Shown here: piece after piece, positions 54,342 to 64,000 of the stretch
How the letters are laid out: each line of letters begins with the position of its first letter
Position numbering within the stretch: the stretch's first letter is position 1
Assembly (NCBI RefSeq): GCF_014196925.1
Contig: NZ_JACIEN010000003.1
Coordinates: 496,001 to 560,000 of the forward strand
Direction: 5' to 3'
Length of the DNA: 64,000 bases
Source: Chelatococcus caeni
GTDB lineage: Bacteria; Pseudomonadota; Alphaproteobacteria; Rhizobiales; Beijerinckiaceae
Program-made: the position numbers and the translations under genes
Notes under the pieces: generated by a model
The model's database searches: none
Told to the model about the DNA's origin: nothing
Seen by the model: the letters and a program-made list of their open reading frames with translations, nothing else

Positions 54342-55388
54342 ATGGCGGAAGTCAACGGCGACAGCTCCATCCGTCTCAGCGACATCGCGGCGCGCACGGC
54401 GACGGCGCGTGACCTCACCAATGCCAAGGTGGGGCAGATCCGCTCCGTGACGCAGCGCCTGCGCATCCTCGCCCTCAACGCGCTCGTCGAGAGCGCCCGG
54501 GCGGGTGATGCCGGGCGCGGCTTCTCCGTGGTGGCGCAGGAGGTGCGCGGCACCTCCTCGCAGGTCGAAGGCATCGCCAGCTCGCTCGAACGGGAACTCG
54601 CCGGCGAGATCGCGGCCCTGGAGCAGCTGACGCGGCTGATGGCGGGCGAGGCCCAGGGCCAGCGCCTCGTCGATCTCGCCCTCAACGCCATCGAGATCAT
54701 CGACCGCAATCTCTATGAGCGCACCTGCGACGTGCGCTGGTGGGCGACCGATTCCGCCATCGTCGATGCCGCCGGGCAGCCGACCGATGCGGGCTGCCGC
54801 CACGCCGGCAAGCGCATGGGCGTGATCCTCTCGGCCTACACCGTCTATCTCGACCTGTGGCTCTGCGACCTCGACGGGCGCATCCTCGCCTCCGGCCGGC
54901 CGGACCGCTTCGCCGTCGCCGGCCGTGAGGTGCGCGACCGCGACTGGTTCGTCCGCGGCAAGGCGCTCGCCAGCGGCGACGACTATTACGCCGGCGACAT
55001 CGCCTTAGAGCCTCTGCTCGGCGGCGCCCGCACCGCGACCTATGCCGCGAGCGTGCGCGAGGGCGGCACGGCAAACGGCCGGCCGCTCGGCCTCCTCGCC
55101 ATCCATTTCGACTGGGAACCCCAGGCGCGCACCATCGTCGAGGGCGTGCGCCTGCGCCCGGAGGAGCGCCAGCGCTCGCGCGTCCTGCTTCTCGACGCGC
55201 ACAACAGGGTGATCGCGGCAAGCGACGGCAAGGGCGTGCTGAGCGAGCGCTTCAACCTCGTCACCAGTGATCGCGAATCCGGCTTCTACACGGAAGCCGG
55301 CGGCGCCACTGTCGCCTTCCACAAGACACCCGGCTACGAGACCTATGCCGGCCTCGGCTGGCACGGCGTCATCCGCCAAGAACCCTGA
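54342..55388 (+). CDS. Soluble methyl-accepting-chemotaxis-like protein with C-terminal Cache
   Basis: The 348-residue protein begins with a shortened MCP signalling hairpin: QRLRILALNALVESARAGDAGRGFSVVAQEVR (about 38-69) is the receptor tip that contacts CheA/CheW. A coiled coil follows, then from about 120 a Cache-type sensor domain (YTVYLDLWLCDLDGRIL, REVRDRDWFVRGKA, DDYYAGDIALEP). No TM helix or signal peptide is visible, so it should be cytoplasmic, with the order reversed from classical receptors. No che genes are in the window. Confidence 0.82.
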   Translation: MAEVNGDSSIRLSDIAARTATARDLTNAKVGQIRSVTQRLRILALNALVESARAGDAGRGFSVVAQEVRGTSSQVEGIASSLERELAGEIAALEQLTRLMAGEAQGQRLVDLALNAIEIIDRNLYERTCDVRWWATDSAIVDAAGQPTDAGCRHAGKRMGVILSAYTVYLDLWLCDLDGRILASGRPDRFAVAGREVRDRDWFVRGKALASGDDYYAGDIALEPLLGGARTATYAASVREGGTANGRPLGLLAIHFDWEPQARTIVEGVRLRPEERQRSRVLLLDAHNRVIAASDGKGVLSERFNLVTSDRESGFYTEAGGATVAFHKTPGYETYAGLGWHGVIRQEP

Positions 55389-55419
55389 ACTCACCCTGAT
55401 CCGGCTTCATCCCGGGCGC

Positions 55420-55968
55420 CTATCCCAGAACCTTCCACCACAGCGCCAGATAGAACAGCGTCGCCCCGACGATCGCCCCCATGACGAAGGCGAAGAGGAG
55501 GTCGCCGCCATGGCCGTTGGCCGGCGGCGGCAGCGGTGTTGCCGCGAGGCCGCCGTCGGCGGCCAGCGCCTTCTCGCGCTCGACGAGCCGCCGCGCCACA
55601 TAATCCGTCACCGCCCGCCGGATGGTGTCGACATCCTCGCTGGCGGCCAGCACCCGGCGGCCATGGCGCGTATCGACGAGGAAGCGGTAGGTGCGCCGGT
55701 CGCGGTCGACCTCGACGAAGGCGAGCACGTCGACATAGAAGCGCGGCTGCTCGCCCGCGACGAGGCCGTGGTCGAAGAGGTCGATGCCCTCGGGCAGTTC
55801 AGCCAGGACGGGCGCCAGCGCCGCCGCGACGAGTTCGAGGCGTGCCAGCGCCCCGCTTCTCAACTCAGCCACCACGTCGGAGCGCTCGGCATCTTCGAGA
55901 CGTGCCCGGCGCACGGCCTCCCTGAGGTCGCCCTTCTCCCCTTGCGTTGACGGAGGATGCTCGTTCAT
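55420..55968 (-). CDS. Hypothetical protein with C-terminal TM helix
   Basis: A 182-residue protein. The first 120 residues are acidic and alpha/beta (LRSGALARLELVAAALAPVL, LPEGIDLFDHGLVAGEQPRFYVDVLAFVEVDRDRRTYRFL, then VLAASEDVDTIRRAVTDYVARRLVERE); the last 25 form a TM helix (LLFAFVMGAIVGATLFYLALWW). It is likely a tail-anchored inner-membrane protein. The family is not recognised. Divergent from the YbaK-type gene. Confidence 0.7.
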   Translation of the reverse strand: MNEHPPSTQGEKGDLREAVRRARLEDAERSDVVAELRSGALARLELVAAALAPVLAELPEGIDLFDHGLVAGEQPRFYVDVLAFVEVDRDRRTYRFLVDTRHGRRVLAASEDVDTIRRAVTDYVARRLVEREKALAADGGLAATPLPPPANGHGGDLLFAFVMGAIVGATLFYLALWWKVLG

Positions 55969-56073
55969 CTCTCTTCCATGCGCGGCGTCGGCCGCCCGGC
56001 GGCCATGGTAGACCATCGGCCGCTCGCTGCGAATGCGGCAGAAAGCCGGGACGAGGCAAAGGAGACGAAGGGA

Positions 56074-56562
56074 ATGAGCGAGACGACACAGGAACTGCCG
56101 GCAAGCTCGGCGCGCGTGGCCGAGGCGGCGCGCAGGCTCGGCCTCGCCATCACCATCGCCGTGCACGACCGGCCGACCCGCACGGCGGAAGAGGCGGCGG
56201 AGGCCTGCGGCACAGGCGTCGAGCGCATCATCAAGTCGCTGGTCTTCGAGGGCGCCGACAGCGGCCGGCCCTATCTCCTTCTCGTCGCCGGCAACAACCG
56301 TGTCGACGAGAAGAAGGCGGCCGCGACCCTCGGCGAGGCGCTGCGCCGGCCGGATGCCGGCAAGGTGCGGGCCCTGACGGGCTACGCCATCGGCGGCATC
56401 CCGCCGTTTGGCCATGTCGAGACGCTGCAGACCTTCATCGACGCGGATCTCCTCGCCCATGACATCGTCTGGGCGGCCGCCGGCACGCCGACGACCGTCT
56501 TCCCCGTCGATCCGCGGCGCCTCGCCGAAGCGACCGGCGCCACGGCCATCACGGTCGCCTGA
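56074..56562 (+). CDS. YbaK/EbsC-family aminoacyl-tRNA deacylase
   Basis: The 162-residue single-domain protein has the YbaK fold: TAEEAAEACGTGVERIIKSLVFEG, YLLLVAGNNRVDEKKAAATLG with the conserved Lys, and TGYAIGGIPPFGH. Such proteins hydrolyse mischarged tRNA such as Cys-tRNA(Pro) or Ala-tRNA(Pro); the exact specificity is not visible. GGAGACGAAGG precedes the ATG. Confidence 0.9.
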   Translation: MSETTQELPASSARVAEAARRLGLAITIAVHDRPTRTAEEAAEACGTGVERIIKSLVFEGADSGRPYLLLVAGNNRVDEKKAAATLGEALRRPDAGKVRALTGYAIGGIPPFGHVETLQTFIDADLLAHDIVWAAAGTPTTVFPVDPRRLAEATGATAITVA

Positions 56563-56565
56563 TCC

Positions 56566-57312
56566 TCAGACGCAGCGCCCGCCGTCAACCTCGAGCACCG
56601 AGCCGGTGATCATCGACGCCTCGTCCGAGCACAGGAACAGCGCCGCATTGGCGATGTCCTGCGGCGTCGACAGCCGCCCGAGCGGGATCGAGGCGCGGAA
56701 AGCGGCCCGCTTCTCGGGCGTGTCCTCGCCCATGAAGGTGGCGAGCAGCGGCGTCTCGCCGGCGACGGGCGCGAGCGCATTGACGCGGATGCCCTCGGGC
56801 GCGAGCTCGACGGCCATCGACTTCGACAGGAGGTTCACGGCGCCCTTGGAGGCGTTGTACCAGGCAAGGCCCGGCCGCGGCCGGATGCCCGCCGTCGAGC
56901 CGATGTTGAGGATAGCGCCGCCGCCCTGGGCGCGGAACTGCGGCACGAAGGCCTTCGCCATCAGATAGATGGACTTGACGTTGACGGCGAAGACCTTGTC
57001 GAACTCCGCCTCGCTCACATCGAGCATCGGCTGATTGCGGTGGCTGACGCCGGCGTTGTTGACGAGGATGTCGAGCCGGCCGAAGGCGGCGAGAACCGTC
57101 TTTGCCGCGGCCTCGACCTCGTCCCACCGCGCCACGTCGGCCGCGACGGCGATGGCCCCGCCGCCGATCTCGGCCGCCGTCGCCTCGGCCGCCGCCAGGT
57201 TGAGGTCGAGCACGGCGACGCGCGCGCCCTCACGCGCGAAGGTGGCCGCAATGCCCTTGCCGAAACCCGACGCGGCGCCCGTCACCAGCGCCGCCTTGCC
57301 GTTCAGTCTCAT
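56566..57312 (-). CDS. SDR-family oxidoreductase
   Basis: A 248-residue classical short-chain dehydrogenase. Cofactor motif ALVTGAASGFGKGIA, NNAGVS, catalytic Ser in ILNIGSTAG, and Tyr/Lys in WYNASKGAV. Asp37 in VLDLN after the second strand suggests NAD(H). C-terminal ITGSVLEVDGG is usual. Substrate unknown (glucose/3-oxoacyl-ACP-reductase-like group). Confidence 0.93.
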   Translation of the reverse strand: MRLNGKAALVTGAASGFGKGIAATFAREGARVAVLDLNLAAAEATAAEIGGGAIAVAADVARWDEVEAAAKTVLAAFGRLDILVNNAGVSHRNQPMLDVSEAEFDKVFAVNVKSIYLMAKAFVPQFRAQGGGAILNIGSTAGIRPRPGLAWYNASKGAVNLLSKSMAVELAPEGIRVNALAPVAGETPLLATFMGEDTPEKRAAFRASIPLGRLSTPQDIANAALFLCSDEASMITGSVLEVDGGRCV

Positions 57313-57444
57313 GACGCCTCCGTTTGAGTGCGAATGAATCGCTGCTGGCTAGCATTTTGCGACCGGCTTGTCTCGCCGCAGCGGTGGAGCAGCGCCGCTC
57401 AAGCGGCGTGCCGCTGGACAGTCACAACGAAGACAAGCGCCGTT

Positions 57445-57588
57445 GATCCCTCCCCTTCAGGGGAGGGTGGATCGCGCCGAAGGCGCGAGACGGGTGGGGT
57501 CAAGGCTGGGAACGACGCGCGAGTTTTCAGCCGATGGCCCCCTCCGTCGCTGCTTCGCAGCGCCACCTCCCCCATACGGGGGAGGATC
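57445..57588. repeat. Family B repeat (copy 3), intergenic, reverse orientation
   Basis: It lies in the 313-base gap between the SDR and ABC genes. GATC at both ends; the outer parts match the reverse complement of copies 1 and 2 (GATCCCTCCCCTT at the left, GGGGGAGGATC at the right, GAGACGGGTGGGGT inside). It lacks the segment with the two longest hairpins that copies 1 and 2 carry, which suggests that segment was inserted into an older element. No gene is seen in the remaining gap. Confidence 0.75.
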
Positions 57589-57625
57589 AAGCCCGCTCGC
57601 AGTCCCACGAGATGTCTTTTCCCGC

Positions 57626-58420
57626 TCAGCTCGTCAGCAGCCGGTCCTCGGCCAGCTCCTCGCCGCGCGCCTTGCGGAAGGCGTCGATGAGGTCCTCCAC
57701 GGTCAGCTTGCTGCGGTGCTCGCCGGAGACGTCGAGCAGGATCTGGCCCTCGTGCAGCATGATGGTGCGCGTGCCGAGGTCGAGCGCCTGGCGCATGGAA
57801 TGGGTCACCATGAGCACGGTGAGCCCGAAGCGCGCGGCGAGCGTGCGCGTGAGGTCGAGCACGAAATCGGCGTTGCGCGGGTCGAGCGCGGCCGTGTGCT
57901 CGTCGAGCAGCAGCACGCTCGAGGGAGCGAGCGTCGCCATGACGAGCGACAATGCCTGCCGCTGCCCGCCCGAGAGCGAGCCCATCGGCTGGTCGAGCCT
58001 GTCCTCGAGGCCGAGCGCCAGCTCCTTGATGCGCGCGTGCAGCATCTCGGCCCGTTCGCGGCGCAGGGCGTTGCCGAAACCCCGCCGGCTGCCGCGGCCC
58101 GCGGCGAGGGCGAGGTTCTCCGCGATCGAGAGATTGCCGCAGCTGCCGGCCAGCGGATCCTGGAACACGCGGGCGACGTGCTGCGCCCGCGCCTCCGCCG
58201 GCTGGCGCGTCACGTCCTGGCCGGCGACGAGGATGCGGCCGGACGCCGCCGACACGTCGCCGGCGATGGCGCCGAGGAGCGTCGACTTGCCGGCGCCGTT
58301 GGAGCCGATGACGCAGACGAACTCGCCATCGGCGAGGGCGAGCGACACGCCGCGCAAGGCCCGCCGCTCCAGCGGCGTGCCTGCGTTGAAGACGACGGAG
58401 AGATTCTCGACGGCGATCAT
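57626..58420 (-). CDS. ABC transporter ATP-binding protein (TrpZ-like)
   Basis: The 264-residue ABC ATPase has Walker A IGSNGAGKSTLLGA, Q-loop VFQDPLAGSCG, signature LSGGQRQALSL, Walker B VLLLDEHTAALDP and switch MVTHS. It follows the permease with a 4-nt overlap. This and the two upstream genes form an importer of the PF04392 (TrpXYZ) type. The substrate, perhaps an aromatic amino acid or related compound, is not shown by the sequence. Confidence 0.92.
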   Translation of the reverse strand: MIAVENLSVVFNAGTPLERRALRGVSLALADGEFVCVIGSNGAGKSTLLGAIAGDVSAASGRILVAGQDVTRQPAEARAQHVARVFQDPLAGSCGNLSIAENLALAAGRGSRRGFGNALRRERAEMLHARIKELALGLEDRLDQPMGSLSGGQRQALSLVMATLAPSSVLLLDEHTAALDPRNADFVLDLTRTLAARFGLTVLMVTHSMRQALDLGTRTIMLHEGQILLDVSGEHRSKLTVEDLIDAFRKARGEELAEDRLLTS

Positions 58421-59310
58421 GCCCGGGCCCTCCGGCCAAGCGCGCGGCCGCGCAGCTTCGGCAGCACCAGCGCGACGAGCACCAGGAGGGCGGTCGCGAG
58501 GTTGAGGTCGGAAGCCTGCAGGCCGAGGAAATCGGCGCTGAGCGCAAGCTGCACCGCAAGGCGATAGATGACCGCGCCGGCGATGCAGGAGACGAGCGCC
58601 ACCCACAGGCGCCGCGACGGCATCACCGTCTCGCCGACGATGACCGCGGCGAGGCCGACGACGATGGTGCCGACGCCGGACGTGACGTCGGCAAAGCCGT
58701 TGGTCTGCGCGAAGAGCGCCCCGGCGAGGCTGACGAGCGCGTTCGACAGCATGACGCCGGCGATGACCTGCGCGCCGACGCGCACGCCCTGCGCCCGCGC
58801 CATGCGCGGATTGGCGCCGGTGGCGCGCATGGCGAGACCCGTCTCGCTGCGCAGGAACCAGGCAAGGCCGATGAGCGCGACGAGAACGATGACGGCGAGG
58901 AACAACGGTCGCACCCACAGGTCGTCGAGCCCGAGGTCGAGGAAGGGCGTCAGCACCGTCTCCTGCGTCAGGAGCGCCACGTTCGGCCGGCCCATGATGC
59001 GCAGGTTCACCGAGAACAGCGCGATCATGGTGAGGATCGAGGCGAGGAGGTGCAGCACGCCGAAGCGCACGCTGACGAAGGCGGTGGCAAAGCCCGCGAG
59101 CCCCCCGGCGATGATGGCGACGAAGGTCGCGAGCCAGGGATCGAAGCCGGACACGATCATCGTCGCCGCCACGGCCGCGCCGAGCGGGAACGAACCGTCG
59201 ACCGTCAGATCGGGAAAATCGAGCACGCGGAAGGAGAGATAGACGCCGAGGGCGACAAGCGCATAGACGAGCCCCAGCTCGACGGCACCCACGAGGGCGA
59301 TTTGACTCAT
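58417..59310 (-). CDS. ABC transporter permease (BPD type 2, TrpY-like)
   Basis: The 297-residue inner-membrane protein has about eight to nine TM helices and the branched-chain-type permease features: GLVYALVALGVYLSFRVLDFPDLTVDGSF, GANPRMARAQGVRV (coupling helix) and GLAAVIVGETVM. Middle gene of the importer; a gap of 175 bases (59311-59485) precedes it, after the binding protein gene. Confidence 0.92.
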   Translation of the reverse strand: MSQIALVGAVELGLVYALVALGVYLSFRVLDFPDLTVDGSFPLGAAVAATMIVSGFDPWLATFVAIIAGGLAGFATAFVSVRFGVLHLLASILTMIALFSVNLRIMGRPNVALLTQETVLTPFLDLGLDDLWVRPLFLAVIVLVALIGLAWFLRSETGLAMRATGANPRMARAQGVRVGAQVIAGVMLSNALVSLAGALFAQTNGFADVTSGVGTIVVGLAAVIVGETVMPSRRLWVALVSCIAGAVIYRLAVQLALSADFLGLQASDLNLATALLVLVALVLPKLRGRALGRRARA

Positions 59311-59485
59311 GCGATGACCTGTTCAACCTGCACCGGCGCGCCGGGACCGCCCCCGGCCTCTCGCCCGCTGCAGGGCTCCTGACTGTGGCGTGCCGGGCGC
59401 CGCCCCGCAACGCTTTCTCGCAAATCGGGGCGCACGCCACAGCCGCGGCGTGCGCCCCCGTGAAATTGGCCGACGGTCCGCTTCG

Positions 59486-60445
59486 TCAGTCGACGACCTT
59501 GGTGGCCCGGGCGACGAGCGCCTCCGGCAGCGTGATGCCGAGCTTGGCCGCCATCCCCTTGTTCAGGTAGAGGTCGGTGCCCTGCGCGAAGACCACCGGC
59601 AGGTCGCCAGGGTTCTCACCCTTCAACACCTTCGCGACGAGTTCGGCCGTCTCGAGGCCGATCTGCTTGTAGTTGAAGCCGACGGAGGCGAGCGCCCCGC
59701 GGGCCACGCTGTCGGTATCGGCGGCATAGACCGGGATCTTGCCCTGCTGGGCAGCCCCCACCGCCGCCTCGAAGGCCGAAACGATGGTGTTGTCGGTCGG
59801 CACGAAGAGGGCATCGGCCTTGCCGATGAGCCCGCGCGCCGCGGCCTGCACCTCGGCCGATTTCGTCGCCGGCCCCTCGACGACGGCAAGGCCGAGCTTC
59901 TCGGCGGCGGCCTTGATCATGGCGAGGGAGGTGACGGAATTGGCTTCACCCGGATTGAAGAGCACGCCAATGGTCTTCACGTTCGGCGTGATCTCCTTGA
60001 CGAGGGCGAGCTGGTCGGCAAACGGCGCCATGTCCGACACGCCGGTGACGTTGCCGCCCGGCTTCTCGGCGGATTTCACGAGCTGCGCGCCCACTGGATC
60101 CGTGACGGCGCTGAAGATCACCGGGATCGACTTCGTCGCCGACGCCACGGCCTGGGCCGACGGGGTCGAGATGGCGACGATGACGGAGGCCTTGTCGCCC
60201 ACGAACTGGCGCGCGATCTGCACCGCCGTCGGGGCCTGGCCCTGGGCGCTCTCGTAGACGAAGGTGACGTCCTTGCCCTCGGCGTAGCCGGCCTTGGCGA
60301 GGCCTTCCTTCACCCCGTCGCGCACCGCCTCGAGGGCGGGATGGTCGACGATCGCCGTGATGGCGACCTTCGGCGTCTGGGCCTGGGCCAGACCGGCCCC
60401 CAGCAGCAAGCCGGCCAATGCGCCGACGATTGTTCCCTTATGCAT
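59486..60445 (-). CDS. ABC transporter substrate-binding protein (PF04392 type)
   Basis: The 319-residue periplasmic protein has a signal peptide (KGTIVGALAGLLLGAGLAQA) and the two-lobe fold of the family: TAIVDHPALEAVRDGVKEGL, SVIVAISTPSAQAVASATK, IPVIFSAVTDPVGAQLV, ALFVPTDNTIVSAFEA. The start at 60445 follows GGGAGGGGTGAGG; an earlier in-frame start would place 11 residues before the signal. Binds the importer's unknown ligand. Confidence 0.92.
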   Translation of the reverse strand: MHKGTIVGALAGLLLGAGLAQAQTPKVAITAIVDHPALEAVRDGVKEGLAKAGYAEGKDVTFVYESAQGQAPTAVQIARQFVGDKASVIVAISTPSAQAVASATKSIPVIFSAVTDPVGAQLVKSAEKPGGNVTGVSDMAPFADQLALVKEITPNVKTIGVLFNPGEANSVTSLAMIKAAAEKLGLAVVEGPATKSAEVQAAARGLIGKADALFVPTDNTIVSAFEAAVGAAQQGKIPVYAADTDSVARGALASVGFNYKQIGLETAELVAKVLKGENPGDLPVVFAQGTDLYLNKGMAAKLGITLPEALVARATKVVD

Positions 60446-60474
60446 CCTCACCCCTCCCGGTTCAGAAATGTTCC

Positions 60475-61533
60475 TCACCGCGTTTGCTGCCGCGCCGTGC
60501 GTGCCGCGTCAAGACGCTCCTGCGCCAGATCGACAGCGACGAAATGCGGCGAGCGCCCCTCCCGCGCCGCGCGCACGAAGATCTCGTCGAGCGTGTCGCC
60601 GATCTGGTCCACCCGCTGCATCACCTGAGCCCGGTCGTAATTGCCGGCGATCTCGGCGGAGACATTGACGATGCCGCCCGCATTGATGGCGAAATCCGGC
60701 GCATAGAGGATGCCGCGCGCGTGGAGCGCATCGGCGATGACCTCGTCGGCCAGCTGGTTGTTGGCCGCGCCGGCGACCACCGGCGCCTCGAGCCGCCCGA
60801 CGGTCTCGGCATTGAGGATGCCGCCGAGCGCACAGGGGGCGAAGACGTCGAGCCGCTCGCCGACGATCGCATCGACATCGACGATGCGCGCGCCGCACCG
60901 GTCCGCAACGGTCCGGCACCGCTCCTCGGCGATGTCCGCCACGACGAGCCGGGCGCCGGCGTCGCTGAGGAGGCCGGCCAGCGCCCCGCCCACATGGCCG
61001 AGGCCGAGCACGCCGACCGTGATCCCCTCGAGCCTGTTGCGGCCGAGGCGGTGGCGCACCGCCACCTCGATGCCGCGCCACACCCCGCGCGCCGTGACGG
61101 GCGAAGGATCGCCGCTCGCCGCCGGGCCCTGGTCGAGCCCCGCCACATGGCGCGTCTCGCCGCCGACGACGGCAATGTCGGACGGGCTCATGCCCACGTC
61201 CTCGGCGGCGATGTAGCGCCCGCCGAGGCGCTCGACCGCGCGGCCGAAGGCGGCGAGCAGCGCCGGCGTCTTGTCCTTGTCCGGATCGCCGACGACGACG
61301 GACTTGCCGCCGCCCAGCGGCAGGCCGGCAAGCGCGCTCTTGAGGCTCATGGCGGCGCTGAGGCGCAGGACATCGTCGATCGCCTCCTGCTCGTCCCCAT
61401 AGGCATGGAAGCGCACGCCGCCGCACGCCGGCCCGAGCGCCGTCGAATGCACCGCTATGATCGCCTTGAGCCCGCTGTGCGGGTCGCGAAAGAACGCGAC
61501 CTCCTCGTGATCCCGAAATGCGGTCGATGTCAT
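60475..61533 (-). CDS. Leucine/phenylalanine/valine dehydrogenase
   Basis: The 352-residue enzyme of the Glu/Leu/Phe/Val dehydrogenase family deaminates a branched or aromatic amino acid with NAD+. Catalytic Lys residues lie in GGVRFH-type N-domain and PLGGGKSVVVGDP; EDVGMSPSDI and the Rossmann motif VGVLGLGHVGGALA follow, with APCALGGILN near the end. Start at 61533 after GAGGAAAA. The neighbouring Liv genes fit a branched-chain substrate. The promoter lies in an A/T-rich stretch. Confidence 0.9.
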   Translation of the reverse strand: MTSTAFRDHEEVAFFRDPHSGLKAIIAVHSTALGPACGGVRFHAYGDEQEAIDDVLRLSAAMSLKSALAGLPLGGGKSVVVGDPDKDKTPALLAAFGRAVERLGGRYIAAEDVGMSPSDIAVVGGETRHVAGLDQGPAASGDPSPVTARGVWRGIEVAVRHRLGRNRLEGITVGVLGLGHVGGALAGLLSDAGARLVVADIAEERCRTVADRCGARIVDVDAIVGERLDVFAPCALGGILNAETVGRLEAPVVAGAANNQLADEVIADALHARGILYAPDFAINAGGIVNVSAEIAGNYDRAQVMQRVDQIGDTLDEIFVRAAREGRSPHFVAVDLAQERLDAARTARQQTR

Positions 61534-61605
61534 CAGCACGATATTTTCCTCCCGATTGGTCGGAATAATAGCGCGCGACGGCGCGGAAGCACACAAAAAG
61601 AAGAA

Positions 61606-61618
61606 ATAAAGCCTTTAT
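61606..61618. promoter_or_regulatory. Palindrome in A/T-rich promoter of the amino acid dehydrogenase
   Basis: ATAAAG-C-CTTTAT is a perfect 6-bp dyad inside an unusually A/T-rich patch (about 61597-61635), 73 bases before the start of the minus-strand gene. It may be an operator or overlap the -10 region. An Lrp/Bkd-type regulator would fit the gene but none is seen. The rest of the 254-base gap holds no gene. Confidence 0.4.
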
Positions 61619-61787
61619 ATCTCAATAATTTACAGGAAATCGCGACCGCGCAACGATCGTACTTGGAAACCACCTGGCCCGACTTCATCGCTGCCGGCGC
61701 GCTCTTGTCCGGGCAATTTTATGACATGCCGGGCCGCACGGCACTTCACAACATCACGACAATTGATGAGTGACCGGGGACGCCGGC

Positions 61788-63083
<1,296 letters not shown>

Positions 63084-63166
63084 CGCGGGCTCTCGATGCC
63101 GACGGAATTCAGGAAGGCGGCAGATGAAGGAAACGGAGCGGGCCGGCGGCCCGCTCCGGCAAAGGA

Positions 63167-64000
63167 TCAGAGCTTCGTCGGCGCATAGGCGCCGTCGCGC
63201 CACTCGAAGATGACGTATTCGGGGTCGATGAGGTCGCCCTTGGCGTCGAAGCGGAAGGTGCCGACCACCGTCTCGAAACCGTTGGCGCGCAGGTCCGCGG
63301 CCACCGCCTCGGGCTCCTTGCCAGCCCGCGCGACGGAATCGGCCAGCGCCTGCACGGCGGCATAGTAGTAGAAGGCGAAGTTGTCCGGCTCGCCGCTCTT
63401 CTTCAGCTCCTCGTAGACGCTCTGGGCCGAAGGCTTCGCCTTCACGTCGGCGCTGAAGGTGAAGAGCGTGCCCGCCCCGCCCTCGCCGGCGATGGACCAG
63501 AACTCGTTGGTGGCGAGGCCGTCCGCGCCGACGAAGCGCGTCTCGAGGCCGGCCTGGCGCGCCTGGCGCACGATGAGGCCGAGCTCGGTGTGATAGCCGC
63601 CGTAATAGACGACATCGATGCCCTCCTGCTTCAGGCGGGCGACGAGGGCCGAGAAGTCTCGCTCGCCCGCGTTGACGGAGCCTTCGTAGGCGGGCTTCAC
63701 GCCGGCCTCGGCGAGCGTCTTCTTGGCCGCCTCGGCAAGACCCTGGCCATAGACCTGCTTGTCGTGGACGATGGCGACCTTCTTGTCCTTGAACTTCTCG
63801 GCGATGTACTTGGCCGCGACGACGCCCTGCTGGTCGTCGCGGCCGCAGGCCCGGAAGACGAGCTTCATGCCGCGCTCGGTCAGCTCCGGCGAGGTCGCCG
63901 AGGCGGTCATCATCAGGATGCCTTCCTCGTCATAGACGCCGGAGGCGGCGATCGAAGCGCCGGAGCACAGGTGGCCGACGACGAAGCGGATGCCCTTCGA
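63167..64000 (-). CDS. Branched-chain amino acid-binding protein LivK/LivJ type (5' end missing)
   Basis: The frame is open to the window end; the N-terminal third with its signal peptide lies beyond. Visible: VVGHLCSGASIAASGVY, LTERGMKLVFRACGRDDQQG, ALVARLKQEGIDVVYYGGYHTELG and FDAKGDLIDPEYVIFEW, as in periplasmic LIV-binding proteins. The Cys pair (LCSG and ACGRDD) matches the disulfide of the LivJ group. It is followed by livM. Confidence 0.92.
   Translation of the reverse strand, partial: SKGIRFVVGHLCSGASIAASGVYDEEGILMMTASATSPELTERGMKLVFRACGRDDQQGVVAAKYIAEKFKDKKVAIVHDKQVYGQGLAEAAKKTLAEAGVKPAYEGSVNAGERDFSALVARLKQEGIDVVYYGGYHTELGLIVRQARQAGLETRFVGADGLATNEFWSIAGEGGAGTLFTFSADVKAKPSAQSVYEELKKSGEPDNFAFYYYAAVQALADSVARAGKEPEAVAADLRANGFETVVGTFRFDAKGDLIDPEYVIFEWRDGAYAPTKL

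Overview
The window is a GC-rich chromosomal segment with densely packed genes on both strands, many joined by 4-nt start/stop overlaps. Gene content points to an alphaproteobacterium of the Hyphomicrobiales (Rhizobiales) type: an Omp25-like porin, a BMFP/UbiK protein, the uvrC-pgsA-moaD-moaE cluster, petABC with a PetP/PetR-like regulator pair elsewhere, the DUF1285-NudL-DUF6111-cca cluster beside a MoxR operon, and rplY-pth-ychF. The species cannot be named from the sequence alone. No rRNA, tRNA, CRISPR array, transposase or phage structural gene was seen.

Layout. 1-6 kb: a partial glutathione S-transferase, an outer-membrane beta-barrel protein, an LPS-type glycosyltransferase, and the convergent pgeF-midA-like-lgt operon. 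6-14 kb: MFS exporter with a divergent HxlR regulator, YbjN protein, proC, a TetR/COQ9-like protein, csaA, then the MarR (PetP)-PetR-histidine kinase operon. 14-21 kb: ilvE, moaE/moaD/pgsA/uvrC, queC with a VUT-type transporter, prs. 22-32 kb: a creatinase-like M24 protein, two MscS-family channels, rplY-pth-ychF, endonuclease V, a double-hotdog MaoC protein. 32-38 kb: apt, petABC (cytochrome bc1), trmL, hemF, a YodC protein. 38-40 kb: a lower-GC island with one AAA-TOPRIM (OLD-family) nuclease gene, a likely acquired defence gene. 40-51 kb: cca-DUF6111-NudL-DUF1285 and the MoxR-DUF58-DUF4159-membrane protein operon. 51-57 kb: single housekeeping and accessory genes, including a soluble chemotaxis-like receptor. 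57-64 kb: an ABC importer of the TrpXYZ/PF04392 type, leucine dehydrogenase and part of a Liv branched-chain amino acid importer, which form a plausible amino acid uptake and catabolism neighbourhood.

Two families of dispersed palindromic repeats stand out. Family A (two intergenic copies, near 6.1 and 28.0 kb) carries two hairpins per copy. Family B (three copies, near 17.4, 21.7 and 57.5 kb) has GATC-bounded ends and, in two copies, an extra nested palindromic segment. One B copy lies inside uvrC, is read through in frame, and adds about 63 residues in front of the second half of the nuclease domain. This insertion and the AAA-TOPRIM island are the observations most worth following. Several clean operator-like palindromes (before yqjG, before the TetR gene, and between the MFS and HxlR genes) are also recorded.
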